The notes under the pieces: generated by a model
What the model saw: only the letters and a program-made list of their open reading frames with translations
Databases searched by the model: none
Told to the model about the DNA's origin: nothing
In this document: positions 1-9,116 of the stretch, in pieces
Layout of the letters: the number at the start of each line of letters is the position of its first letter
Numbering within the stretch: position 1 is the first letter of the stretch
Made by a program: the position numbers and the translations under genes
From: Dehalococcoidia bacterium
Lineage (GTDB): Bacteria > Chloroflexota > Dehalococcoidia > Lucifugimonadales > Lucifugimonadaceae
Reading direction: 5' to 3'
Length of the DNA: 32,377 nt
NCBI GenBank assembly: GCA_028281895.1
Contig: JANQIZ010000058.1
Coordinates: forward strand, 1 to 32,377

Positions 1-720
1 ATCCAGTGCGGTGAAGTTGAGGAGAGTTGGGATGGCGATCTTCACTTCCTCCCGTGTCGTCGCCTCTTCATATGCTTCAGAGAGAGCGAGGGCGATGGAA
101 CCGGCATCTGCTCCGTGCCCAGAACGCCGGTGCCGGCCGACCCGAGTCTTCTCGCTCGGGCTAGCCTCGACGTCGACGCCCCATACTTTTGCGGCAGCAT
201 CTCCCCAGGCCCGCTCAGTTCCAGGCTGCCGAACCGAATAGACCCTTCCTTTAATGCCGAATGAAGACGCAGCATGGCCAATAGCCATCACCCACAGACC
301 GCCTGCGCCACCGGTCACGATGGTCTCGAATCCCATGTTCTCTATGTAGTGAGCCTGGGGGACAGCGGTGTTGGACTCATAGGAGCCAGATGGACTGCCG
401 CCTTCAAACTTGAAATAGAGACGAGCGGGTGTCTCCAGCGAAGCCTCAAGCCGAGTCGCCCTTATAAGAGGGGTTGGCCGCCAATCAAGGTATGCATCCC
501 GGACTCGATCCGGAATCTCGAAAAGTCGCTGGCCAGTGTCGAGCTCTTGCTTGATGATCTCGCGGGGGAATATCGGCTCCAGCTCCCGATCAGACACCGG
601 GTAGCCAGAGGGAGACATCATCGGAGGCAGACGAAACGGCATGTCTGCCACGGGGTTCAGCCAGTTGTCCGGCATCTCATCGCCAGAGAGCGTGATCCTG
701 TTCCCGAATACGGTGGCCAT
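1..720 (-). CDS. TrpB2-like (tryptophan synthase beta-like) fold-type II PLP-family protein, 3' end outside the window; predicted catalytic residues substituted
   Basis: Manual minus-strand translation gives an open frame from ATG at 720 to the window edge (240 codons, no stop): MATVFGNRITLSGDEMPDNWLNPVADMPFRLPPMM...IFPREIIKQELDTGQRLFEIPDRVRDAYLDWRPTPLIRATRLEASLETPARLYFKFEGGSPSGSYESNTAVPQAHYIENMGFETIVTGGAGGLW...VEASPSEKTRVGRH...SIALALSEAYEEATTREEVKIAIPTLLN. Collinear with TrpB2 landmarks (RPTPL, YYKYEGxSPxGSHKxNTA, ASPSxxTExGR, GSLGIAxSEA). Absent from the ORF track, probably because it runs off the edge. Confidence 0.8.
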   Translation of the reverse strand, partial: MATVFGNRITLSGDEMPDNWLNPVADMPFRLPPMMSPSGYPVSDRELEPIFPREIIKQELDTGQRLFEIPDRVRDAYLDWRPTPLIRATRLEASLETPARLYFKFEGGSPSGSYESNTAVPQAHYIENMGFETIVTGGAGGLWVMAIGHAASSFGIKGRVYSVRQPGTERAWGDAAAKVWGVDVEASPSEKTRVGRHRRSGHGADAGSIALALSEAYEEATTREEVKIAIPTLLNFTALD

Positions 721-840
721 ACAGATTGCCCCAATGCGCCGGATATGCGTCGGCCGCCCGCACTCTACGGTCGGCTCGCGGATTGTATCTTTGGATGGCC
801 GAACACTTCGACAAGCTTTCAGTTCCGTTCGCCGGGAGGT

Positions 841-1207
841 TCACTTGGCACAGGTCTGGATCGAGATCGATGACAACGAGAACAGCGGATACTTTCCGGT
901 ACAGACGTTCGAAGCGCTGGGGCAGCCGGAGAGAGGCAGCTCGGTCGTTGTTGACGATGTGCCCGGCAGGGACGGGCCGCAAGAAATCGTCGGCTGGTGC
1001 TCGGACAACGGAGGCCAGCCGTGCGATGTGGCAGTGATACTGGTGGGTGATTCAGGCTCCGGCCAGTCAAGACTCGTCCGTGGTGGCGACAACGGGATTC
1101 GGATGCGTTCCGCCGGCGACCAGACCGTCTGGGCGCTTGCCGCCGCGGGCCAGGCAGGCGAGCCGTACATCTTGTTGAGCACAGCGGTTGGGTACAGACT
1201 CACCTGA
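841..1207 (+). other. Possible plus-strand coding remnant or hypothetical protein (3' part of ORF 641-1207)
   Basis: Codon usage and composition of the 3' part look coding-like (IEIDDNENSGYFPVQTFEALGQPERG...), but the 5' part is antisense to the TrpB2-like gene and no family is recognised. Confidence 0.2.
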
Positions 1208-1357
1208 ATGATTCGGGGATCGCTGATTCGCTATTCGTATCCATTGGCCGCGATTGCTGCGATTCCCACTGCCTGCCCGGCAACCACCACGCCAAGCCGG
1301 TCGAAATGATGGATGACTGCACGTATCCGGCACGATGGAAACCAGTTTGAATTCTCC

Positions 1358-1385
1358 TTGACACTGATTTTTCGTTCGTGATAGT
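1358..1385 (+). promoter_or_regulatory. Predicted sigma70-like promoter upstream of the ACIII operon
   Basis: TTGACA (1358-1363), 16-nt spacer, GATAGT (1380-1385), about 90 nt upstream of the ATG at 1476. Confidence 0.4.
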
Positions 1386-1475
1386 TTTCACTCGCCAGAA
1401 AACAGGCTCATATCGACGCCGAACGCTGCGCGCGTCGGTTGCCACCTGCTCTGGGTTAGGACAGACTTCGAGACG

Positions 1476-1766
1476 ATGGACCCTCAACCACTTAATACTG
1501 ACCAGTGGGCACAGGTTGGGCTGGCTCTAAAACTGCTCTGGGGTGCCTTCGCCTCTGCTCTCGTAGCAGGCACAAGCCTGCTAGCAGCACATGCTGTTAT
1601 TCCGTCAGCAGTGGCAACGAACACCATCTCGGAACGGTGGCTTAAGATTCGACCACTGTTCTATGTGGCAGGTATCGCTGGAGTCGTTGGCATCGCGCTG
1701 TTCTTGATTCTTGCAGCGACTGAAATGGACTGGATCCGCGAGACCTACCCGCGGTTCTGGCAATAG
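1476..1766 (+). CDS. Small membrane protein of unknown function upstream of ACIII genes
   Basis: 96-aa ORF with two or more hydrophobic segments (LLWGAFASALVAGTSLLAAHAVIP; PLFYVAGIAGVVGIALFLILAATEM), first gene of the co-directional block. Confidence 0.7.
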   Translation: MDPQPLNTDQWAQVGLALKLLWGAFASALVAGTSLLAAHAVIPSAVATNTISERWLKIRPLFYVAGIAGVVGIALFLILAATEMDWIRETYPRFWQ

Positions 1767-1822
1767 GTAACTGAAACGCTGGATTATTCAAGCACGGTGA
1801 AGGTTACGAGGACTGTACTGGC

Positions 1823-2533
1823 TTGGCGTCGCTAATTTCATCCATCCGAGAGCGCAATAAAAAGACGCCAACCTGGTTAAAGGTTCTTGTCCCGGTTCTC
1901 GCGGTCGGCGGCCTTGGCGTCGTCGTCGTCACGGCGGCTCTAGTTGCCTTCGTGGTGACGGGATGGCTTGGGCAGCCTGTGCCTGTTCTCGGGTTCGACC
2001 AGACATTTGATCAGCCGATCGACTTTCCTCACACCGTTCACGCGGGAACTGGCCAGCTTGACCGGGATCCCAGTCTTCCTGAGCTCGGGCTCGACTGCAC
2101 TTTCTGCCACCGCACAGTGACGACGCAGGCCAATGCCGGCGTGCCTCCGGTTCAGCAGTGCGCCTTCTGTCACCAATCGATCGGACCGGAAAGCAATTCG
2201 CAGCTTCAGATATTGCGCGATCACGCGGGCATAGATGGCAGTGACAAAGAGCCGATCAACTGGCGCAGAGTGCACAGAATGCCGGACCATGTCCGTTTCG
2301 TGCATGAGCCGCATATTCGATATCTAACAGCGAATCCATCGGCGATTGGCAATGCGGGCTCTGAAGTCACAGGCGCAGCATCTGTTGAGCCTTCGATGGT
2401 CTGCTCCACTTGCCACGGCGATGTCGCAGCTATGGAGCAGGTTAAGCAGGTTGAGCCGCTCAAGATGGGCCAGTGTGTTGACTGTCACAGGGATAACGGA
2501 GCGCCAACAGACTGCGCTGCTTGCCACCACTAA
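1823..2533 (+). CDS. actA: Alternative Complex III pentaheme cytochrome c subunit ActA
   Basis: TTG start; N-terminal TM anchor; five CXXCH motifs (CTFCH, CAFCH, CSTCH, CVDCH, CAACH), followed by ActB-like genes. Confidence 0.88.
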   Translation: MASLISSIRERNKKTPTWLKVLVPVLAVGGLGVVVVTAALVAFVVTGWLGQPVPVLGFDQTFDQPIDFPHTVHAGTGQLDRDPSLPELGLDCTFCHRTVTTQANAGVPPVQQCAFCHQSIGPESNSQLQILRDHAGIDGSDKEPINWRRVHRMPDHVRFVHEPHIRYLTANPSAIGNAGSEVTGAASVEPSMVCSTCHGDVAAMEQVKQVEPLKMGQCVDCHRDNGAPTDCAACHH

Positions 2534-2577
2534 GAAGACGATCTGAAGAGTCCGCACGAAGGGAAACTGACAGGTAG

Positions 2578-4926
2578 ATGAAGCTCACTCGAAGAGAGTT
2601 CCTTGCTCTCAGTGGTAAGGCCACAGCAGGCGCAGTCATATTCGCTGCCTGTGGAATACCTGAGCGCGAGCTCATTATCCAGAGCCCGATCGATCTCCCC
2701 GAGGACCTCGTCAAGGGCGAAGACGCCTGGTTTGCCACCGTCAACCCGGACGGCCGGAACGGCGATGGCCTTATCGTCCGCGTCATGCAGGGCCGGGCTA
2801 AGAAGATCGCGGGAAATATCGATCACCCGATCAATATCGGCAAGCACAGTCCGTCAGATGACGCCGAACTGCAGATTCTCTACCACCCGGACCGGCTTGC
2901 CACTCCGCATTTCCGCAGAACCCACGACGGCCAGCTGTCGCCTATTAACTGGGCGCAGGCTGAATCTCGACTCGCAGATGTGCTCAACACGTCGAGCATG
3001 ACAGTCGTCACGAATCCCCAGAGAGGACACCTTGGCTGGGTCGCCAGGCGATTCGCTGAGGTGCGCGGCGGCAAGTACATGGCATTCGACCCGCTCGAGC
3101 AGGGCGTTCTTCACACAGCAGTGAAGAATGTGTTCGATGCGGATGTGCTGCCTGATCTCGATATCGCTCATGCCAGCACTGTCCTGTCATTCGGGGCCGA
3201 CTGGATGAGAAGCTGGGTATCGCCTACCCGCTACAGCGTTCAGTACGGACATCTGCGTGATGCAGATCACCGCGGATACTTGATCCACGGTGAGTCACGA
3301 ATGTCGCAGACGGCTGCTTCAGCCGATGTGTGGCTGCCAACTAAGCCCGGAACCGAGGGCGACGTTGCGCTGGCCATCGCGTACGTGATCATTGACGAGG
3401 GCCTGGCATCGGCAAGCGAAGTCGACGCGTTCACTTCGTCACTTCCAGCAGGCATCCTGAACGCATACAGGCCCGGAGACGTCGCTAACCGTTCGGGCGT
3501 TCCGCTTGAGATGCTGCTCAAGGCCGCCAAGAGATTTGGCGACAGCCGGCCCAGCGTAGCGTTCGGTGGCGGCAGCGCGGGCGCACACGTTCACGGCACG
3601 TTCAACCTCTCCGCCATATATGCGCTTAACACGCTCGTCGGCGCCGTTGGCAGCGAAGGTGGTGTGAAGATCAACCCCGCTTCTCCGGTTGCTGATCTCA
3701 CAGGCTCTGCTACTGCAGACAGCTTCGAAGCGTGGGAAGAAGAGATCGCACACTGGCGCGCAGGCAATGTTGAGACGGTCATCATCCGTGGCGCCGACCT
3801 TGTGCACGGCTTGCCAGATTCTGTGCGTGTCGCTGAAGCTCTTCGCCAGGTTCCGAATGTGGTCGTATTTGGCAAGATCATGGACGACACGATGGCTGAG
3901 GCGACGATCGCCCTGCCAGAGACAACGTTCTTCGAGGAGTGGGGCACGGACATTCCAGAGCCTGCTCCGGGTTACCAGACCGTTGGATTCCAGCAGCCAG
4001 TGATCTCAGCGGCAGATTCCGGTATGGCGGTCGAGGCACGCGGCTTCGGAGACGAGCTTCTGCGGATCGCAGGTGGTGAGATCGGCGCTGGATCGATGCG
4101 GGAACTCGTGGAGAGGACCGCTTCAGACCTCTACACCACAGGACGCGGTTCCGTCAGCGCTCCAAATGCGACACTGTTCAGGAACGGAGCGCTCCAGCGT
4201 GGTGGCTGGTGGGACACCGGCAGCACCGGGTCCAGCCAATCTTTCAGCTTCCCGAACTTCATCCGCGGCAAGACCGAGGCTGAGTTCTCAGACACCTCGG
4301 GCCTTGGCCTGGGAATCGACCTGACTCTTATCCCGTTCGTCTCGAGTCTCGACAACGGGCGGCTTGCGGCAACGCCGTGGGCTCAGCAGCTGCCTGATTC
4401 GATATCCAGCGCAACCTGGACAACGTGGGCAGAGATCAACAAGGACGACGCCGCCTCCATCGAAGTTGGAGAGGGCGACATCATCTTCATCAAGTCGGTC
4501 GTCGGTGAGATCGAAGCCATCGCATACCCGCATCCGGGTGTTGCGCCTGGCACAGTTGGTGTGCCGATCGGCTACGGCAAGAAGGAAGGCGGTCGCTGGG
4601 CAGAAGACCGTGGCGAGAACATCCTCTCCATCCTTGCAGACCACAAAGACGAAGAGACTGGCGCACTTGCATGGGCGGCAACCAGGGTCAAGATTCAGAA
4701 GACTGGCCGCCGCATGAAACTGCCGAAGTTTGAGGGCACGGTCGAAGCATTCCCAATAGAGCCGGGCGTGCCGGTGCTGGTGGTTGCTCCGGGAGAGACT
4801 GCTCACGAGGCCGAGGAAGCCAACCATCACGAGTACCAGCAGCTATTTAAGAATGACGACTCCAGGGCAGAGATCGGTCGTGATCGCTTTGGAGAGCCAA
4901 TCGAAGGGTCGGATTCGCACGATTAG
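2578..4926 (+). CDS. actB: ACIII ActB, molybdopterin-oxidoreductase-like part (TAT-type signal)
   Basis: 782 aa; MKLTRREFLALSGKATAGAVIFAACG twin-arginine-like N-terminus; molybdopterin-oxidoreductase-like body; followed 15 nt later by the Fe-S part. Confidence 0.88.
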   Translation: MKLTRREFLALSGKATAGAVIFAACGIPERELIIQSPIDLPEDLVKGEDAWFATVNPDGRNGDGLIVRVMQGRAKKIAGNIDHPINIGKHSPSDDAELQILYHPDRLATPHFRRTHDGQLSPINWAQAESRLADVLNTSSMTVVTNPQRGHLGWVARRFAEVRGGKYMAFDPLEQGVLHTAVKNVFDADVLPDLDIAHASTVLSFGADWMRSWVSPTRYSVQYGHLRDADHRGYLIHGESRMSQTAASADVWLPTKPGTEGDVALAIAYVIIDEGLASASEVDAFTSSLPAGILNAYRPGDVANRSGVPLEMLLKAAKRFGDSRPSVAFGGGSAGAHVHGTFNLSAIYALNTLVGAVGSEGGVKINPASPVADLTGSATADSFEAWEEEIAHWRAGNVETVIIRGADLVHGLPDSVRVAEALRQVPNVVVFGKIMDDTMAEATIALPETTFFEEWGTDIPEPAPGYQTVGFQQPVISAADSGMAVEARGFGDELLRIAGGEIGAGSMRELVERTASDLYTTGRGSVSAPNATLFRNGALQRGGWWDTGSTGSSQSFSFPNFIRGKTEAEFSDTSGLGLGIDLTLIPFVSSLDNGRLAATPWAQQLPDSISSATWTTWAEINKDDAASIEVGEGDIIFIKSVVGEIEAIAYPHPGVAPGTVGVPIGYGKKEGGRWAEDRGENILSILADHKDEETGALAWAATRVKIQKTGRRMKLPKFEGTVEAFPIEPGVPVLVVAPGETAHEAEEANHHEYQQLFKNDDSRAEIGRDRFGEPIEGSDSHD

Positions 4927-4941
4927 GGCCAAGCATTACCT

Positions 4942-5703
4942 ATGGTGACTCAAGCAGGATTCGGAAATCACAAGTGGGCCATGGCTGTGGACGTGGACAA
5001 GTGCACGGGCTGCCAGGCCTGCGTGCTCGCGTGCCAGGTCGAGAACAACATCCCGCTGAATACCCAGGATCGCTTCGAACGGAACCGCTCGATGGCATGG
5101 ATTCGGGTCGAGCGTTACTGGGAGGGCGAGTTCCCGAACGTGAAGGCACGGTTCATCCCGATCATGTGCCAGCACTGTGAGAACGCGCCCTGCGAGCCAG
5201 TCTGCCCCGTCTTCGCGACCTATCACAATGCGGAAGGTCTGAATGTCCAGGTCTACAACCGCTGCGTGGGCACTCGCTACTGCGCGAACGGCTGTCCTTA
5301 CATTGTCCGCTTCTTCAACTACTGGGAGCCGGTCTGGCCAGAGTCGCTGAGGAACCACCTCAACCCTGATGTGACGATCCGCAGCCGTGGAATCATGGAG
5401 AAGTGCAGTTTCTGCGTGCACAGGATTCGCCGCGGAGTCCGAAAGGCGGACAGTGAAGGACGCGCGCTGGAGGACGGAGAGATCCGAACCGCCTGCCAGG
5501 ATGCATGCCCGACGGATGCGCTTGTGTTCGGTGATCTAAAGGATCCGAACAGCAAAGTCTCGGAGATGAAGAAGAGCGACAGGTACTACACTCTGTTGCC
5601 AGCGCTCGGCACAAGCCCGAACGTGTTCTACCTGGCCAAGGTTGACGAAGATCGCGAAGTTGCGCATGCAGGCGCAGAAGGCGAACATGACGATGGCCAC
5701 TAA
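4942..5703 (+). CDS. ACIII ActB, iron-sulfur part (4Fe-4S ferredoxin domains), as a separate ORF
   Basis: 253 aa with CTGCQACVLACQ, CQHCENAPCEPVCP, CVGTRYCANGCPY and CSFCVHRIRRG...CQDACPTDAL cysteine clusters. Confidence 0.9.
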   Translation: MVTQAGFGNHKWAMAVDVDKCTGCQACVLACQVENNIPLNTQDRFERNRSMAWIRVERYWEGEFPNVKARFIPIMCQHCENAPCEPVCPVFATYHNAEGLNVQVYNRCVGTRYCANGCPYIVRFFNYWEPVWPESLRNHLNPDVTIRSRGIMEKCSFCVHRIRRGVRKADSEGRALEDGEIRTACQDACPTDALVFGDLKDPNSKVSEMKKSDRYYTLLPALGTSPNVFYLAKVDEDREVAHAGAEGEHDDGH

Positions 5704-7129
5704 TAGCGCAGTGTCCGGACACGCTGCCGGAGATCAGGAGCACGCCAGCCACGGCCAGGAGATAGCCGGGCACGTGATTCTTGCTCCAAGCGCGGTCAAG
5801 GACAAGCTTGTTGGCACAACCGAAGCGGGTGCTACGCGCTTCCGCAAATGGGCAATCATCCTCACTGTGCTGGCGGCTATCGGCCTGCTGGGCCTGGTGC
5901 TGAAGTACCTCCAGAGTTCTGACGATCAGACGAAGTGGGGTTACACCGCCGCTGTCGCAGCATTCCTGCTCACAATCGGTGGTGGCGCGCCTCTGGTCGC
6001 AGTCGCTCCCGTGCTTGCCAAGGCCAACTGGGTTCGCCCGCTTACGCGGCTGGCATCAGCCTTCTCGCTCGTCGGAGTCGTGACCATGATCGTCATGATT
6101 CCGCTGGTTGCGATTCTGCCTCCGCTAATCACAGAAGGCGCCAGGCGCCGTTCCATCTGGTTCGAGTCGCCCGACTGGACGCCGCACATATTTATCTTCC
6201 TCGCAATGGGCACTCTGCTGATGGCAGGGCTCGGCCTGTTCTACACAACTGCCTTGCCCGACTTCGCAGCGATGCGGGATCACTCAACGGGCAGGCGTCA
6301 GCGCTGGGGCAAGATGCTGGCCCGCGGCTGGGTTGGCACGACTGTGCAGTGGCGAACGCTGCGCATGCGCATTGGCATGTTCGGGACGTTCTACTTCCTG
6401 ATGCTGATCTACGTCCACTTCCTGTTCACGAGTGACTTCGCAATGGGAGTTGTTCCGGGCTGGCGTGACGCTATCTTCCCGATGTATCACGCGATGAGTT
6501 CGATCCAGGGCGGAATTGCCGTCACGATCATCGCCGCGTGGGCTGGTCGCCGGTACCTTGGCCTCGAGGATTACCTCAGGCTCGATCAGTTCTGGTCGCT
6601 TGGCCGGCTGCTATTCGCCAGCTCACTGCTGTGGATCTACTTCTTCTTCTCAGCATTTATCGTGTTCTGGTACGGACGAAGCATGGCCGACATCGCATGG
6701 GTGGATCTGTTCATCCGCGGACCGATGATCTGGGCGTTCATCCCGGCGATGTTCATGTCCTTCCTCGTTCCGTGGTGGTGGCTGATCTGGAACAGGATCA
6801 GGACAAGCGTGAACGGTCCGGCGATTGGCGCGGCGATCGTGTTGATCGGTCTCCTGCTCGACCGCATACGGATATACGTGTCTTCATGGGCAGTGCCGCC
6901 TGATGAGATCCACGACAAATACCTGAAGCACATTCCAGGAACCGTCTGGCCAGATGTGTTCGACTACATGATCATCGTTGGTTCGATAGGCGCATCAGCA
7001 CTCATCGTTATGCTGGCCTTCAGGCTCGTGCCGATAGTTTCGATATGGCAAACGCAGGAGTACCAGCTCCTCTCGAAGCCTGTGAAGTACATCAGAGGAC
7101 ACGGCGTGCTGGTTGCGAAGCCAGACTAG
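5687..7129 (+). CDS. NrfD/PsrC-type polytopic membrane subunit of ACIII (ActF-like)
   Basis: Multi-TM protein, about 480 aa; start taken at ATG 5687 (or 5693), overlapping the preceding stop; adjacent to a second NrfD-type gene. Confidence 0.75.
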   Translation: MTMATNSAVSGHAAGDQEHASHGQEIAGHVILAPSAVKDKLVGTTEAGATRFRKWAIILTVLAAIGLLGLVLKYLQSSDDQTKWGYTAAVAAFLLTIGGGAPLVAVAPVLAKANWVRPLTRLASAFSLVGVVTMIVMIPLVAILPPLITEGARRRSIWFESPDWTPHIFIFLAMGTLLMAGLGLFYTTALPDFAAMRDHSTGRRQRWGKMLARGWVGTTVQWRTLRMRIGMFGTFYFLMLIYVHFLFTSDFAMGVVPGWRDAIFPMYHAMSSIQGGIAVTIIAAWAGRRYLGLEDYLRLDQFWSLGRLLFASSLLWIYFFFSAFIVFWYGRSMADIAWVDLFIRGPMIWAFIPAMFMSFLVPWWWLIWNRIRTSVNGPAIGAAIVLIGLLLDRIRIYVSSWAVPPDEIHDKYLKHIPGTVWPDVFDYMIIVGSIGASALIVMLAFRLVPIVSIWQTQEYQLLSKPVKYIRGHGVLVAKPD

Positions 7130-7140
7130 GAATTCGAACT

Positions 7141-7156
7141 GCCCGCAGTGGCGGGC
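7141..7156 (+). repeat. Inverted repeat / RNA hairpin between the two NrfD-type genes
   Basis: GCCCGC-AGTG-GCGGGC, perfect 6-bp stem with 4-nt loop in the gap 7130-7220; no following T-tract. Confidence 0.6.
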
Positions 7157-7220
7157 TATGAAGCCGGGATAGAGAATTGAACGGCCGGAGCCAGGGTGGC
7201 GAAGGCGGTAAGAAGCAGAG

Positions 7221-8600
7221 ATGCAGCAAAGACGAGTCATAGACCAGGTCGAGACGAACCGAGTCCTGCTCAACGGGCAGTTGGACACGCCCAAGTGGTG
7301 GCTGCCAACGGTCATCGGTCTCGGCATCGCGGTAATCATCGGATTCGTGATCATCGGATTCATGGTCAACCGCGGCCTTGGCGTGACCGGTCTGTCCCGC
7401 CCCGTCTACTGGGGACTGTTCATCACGACGTTCGTCTTCTGGGTCGGCATCAGCCACGCAGGCATCATGATCTCGGCAATCCTGAGGCTGACGCAGGCGG
7501 AATGGCGCAGACCTGTGACACGCGCAGCAGAGTTGCTGACGGTGTTCTCACTTCTTACAGCGCTGATCTTCCCGCTTATCCACGCCGGACGGCCATGGCG
7601 TATCGCGTACTGGATCCTGCCTTACGACTTCGCTCGCGGAATCTTCCCGAACATCCGGTCGCCACTCATCATGGACCCGGTTGCCATCAGCACATATCTC
7701 ACAGGAAGCACGCTGTTCCTGTACGTGGCTCTGCTGCCTGACCTCGGAAACCTCCGTGACCGCACAGAGGGCTGGCAGAAGGCGCTGTACACGATGCTGG
7801 CGCTGGGATGGCGTGGCAATCCGCGACAGTGGAAGCTGCAGACCGTGGGTGGAATCCTGCTGTCAGCGCTGATGCTGCCGATCTTCGTTTCGGTGCACTC
7901 GATCGTTTCATGGGACTTCGCAGTCACGCCGGCTGTCGAAGGCTGGCACTCGACGATCTTCGCTCCGTACTTCGTTATCGGCGCAGTTCACTCTGGTGTG
8001 TCGGCAGTTGTGACGATGATGGCGCTGATGCGATGGCTGTGGAAGTGGGACGACTTCATTCGTCCAGAGCACTTCGACGCTCTCGCCAGGCTTCTGATCG
8101 TTGTCGCTACAGCGTGGCTGGGCTTCACGTTCCTGGAGCTTGTCTTCGCCCTCTACACGCTGGATGCGCCTGAGATCGCATTGCGTGAACTACAGATCTT
8201 CTCATGGCCATGGAACATGATGTTCATCGTGTTCCTGATGACCGGATACGTGATTCCGGTCGGTATGTGGCTGTTCAAGAGTGTCAGGAACAACATCGCT
8301 TTGATGTTCTGGACATCGCTGTTCGTGAACATCGGGATGTGGCTCGAGCGATTCATGATCATCGTGCCCGGCCTCTCCCGGCGCACACCTTTCGTGTACA
8401 CATGGGACTCGTACAGGCCCAGCATGGTTGAGTGGTCCATACTTGTGTGGTCCATCTGCTGGGTGACGTTCCTCATGCTTCTCTTCTCGCGTTTCTTCCC
8501 GCTCGTGCCTCTGTTCGAGCAGAAGGAAAGCCAGGTATTTGTTGACAAGATCAAGATCGGCAGGGCCGAGGTGCCCGCGATTCTGAGGGAACAGGAGTAG
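7221..8600 (+). CDS. actC: ACIII quinol-oxidising NrfD-type membrane subunit ActC
   Basis: 459 aa, multi-TM; ActC-like segments SRPVYWGLFITTFVFWVGISHAGIMISAILRLTQAEWRRP and FPLIHAGRPWRIAYWILPY. Confidence 0.85.
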   Translation: MQQRRVIDQVETNRVLLNGQLDTPKWWLPTVIGLGIAVIIGFVIIGFMVNRGLGVTGLSRPVYWGLFITTFVFWVGISHAGIMISAILRLTQAEWRRPVTRAAELLTVFSLLTALIFPLIHAGRPWRIAYWILPYDFARGIFPNIRSPLIMDPVAISTYLTGSTLFLYVALLPDLGNLRDRTEGWQKALYTMLALGWRGNPRQWKLQTVGGILLSALMLPIFVSVHSIVSWDFAVTPAVEGWHSTIFAPYFVIGAVHSGVSAVVTMMALMRWLWKWDDFIRPEHFDALARLLIVVATAWLGFTFLELVFALYTLDAPEIALRELQIFSWPWNMMFIVFLMTGYVIPVGMWLFKSVRNNIALMFWTSLFVNIGMWLERFMIIVPGLSRRTPFVYTWDSYRPSMVEWSILVWSICWVTFLMLLFSRFFPLVPLFEQKESQVFVDKIKIGRAEVPAILREQE

Positions 8601-8606
8601 CCAACG

Positions 8607-9116
8607 ATGGCTGACCGCAGCATTCTTGGGATGTTCCAGGAAGCAGAACCAGCAGCTGATGCCATGGACGGGCTTGCACGCGCGGGCTTTGAGCCTGGCA
8701 CGTTTGATGTGCTGACCGGCACTCCTTACCCGGAAGGCGCATTCGGCGAGTACGTGCCGCAGCACCGGCTGTTCCGCTTCCCCGCATTTGGAGCAATCAT
8801 CGGTTTCACGACATCGATCTTGCTGACCGCAGGCACACAGATCGCCTTCCCACTGGTAACAGGTGGTAAGCCGATCCTCTCGCTGTTTGCCATGGTCATC
8901 ATCATGTACGAGATGACTATGCTCTCGGCTGTCATCGCCACCGTGATCGGAATCATCTTCGAGTCACGACTCCCGAACATGAACCCGGGCGCGTACGATG
9001 AGAGGATCACGGAGGGATGGATCGGCGTCGTGATCAGTGTGGATACCACCCGCGCTCAGGAAGCTGAGTCTGTGCTCAAGACGGCTGGCGCCCTGGAGAT
9101 TAAGCACGCCTCATGA
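8607..9116 (+). CDS. actD: ACIII subunit ActD (DUF3341-like, two TM segments)
   Basis: 169 aa: LGMFQEAEPAADAMDGLARAGF...FDVLTG then a two-TM central hairpin; position between ActC and ActE. Confidence 0.82.
   Translation: MADRSILGMFQEAEPAADAMDGLARAGFEPGTFDVLTGTPYPEGAFGEYVPQHRLFRFPAFGAIIGFTTSILLTAGTQIAFPLVTGGKPILSLFAMVIIMYEMTMLSAVIATVIGIIFESRLPNMNPGAYDERITEGWIGVVISVDTTRAQEAESVLKTAGALEIKHAS

Noticed and set aside
274-873. 199-aa plus-strand ORF
   Set aside because: Largely antisense to the TrpB2-like gene, which has clear family motifs; composition is typical of a shadow frame.
2578-4926. Annotating the 782-aa protein as a catalytic molybdoenzyme
   Set aside because: Its setting next to a pentaheme cytochrome, ferredoxin protein, two NrfD subunits, ActD and ActE fits ACIII ActB, which is understood to lack the molybdenum cofactor.
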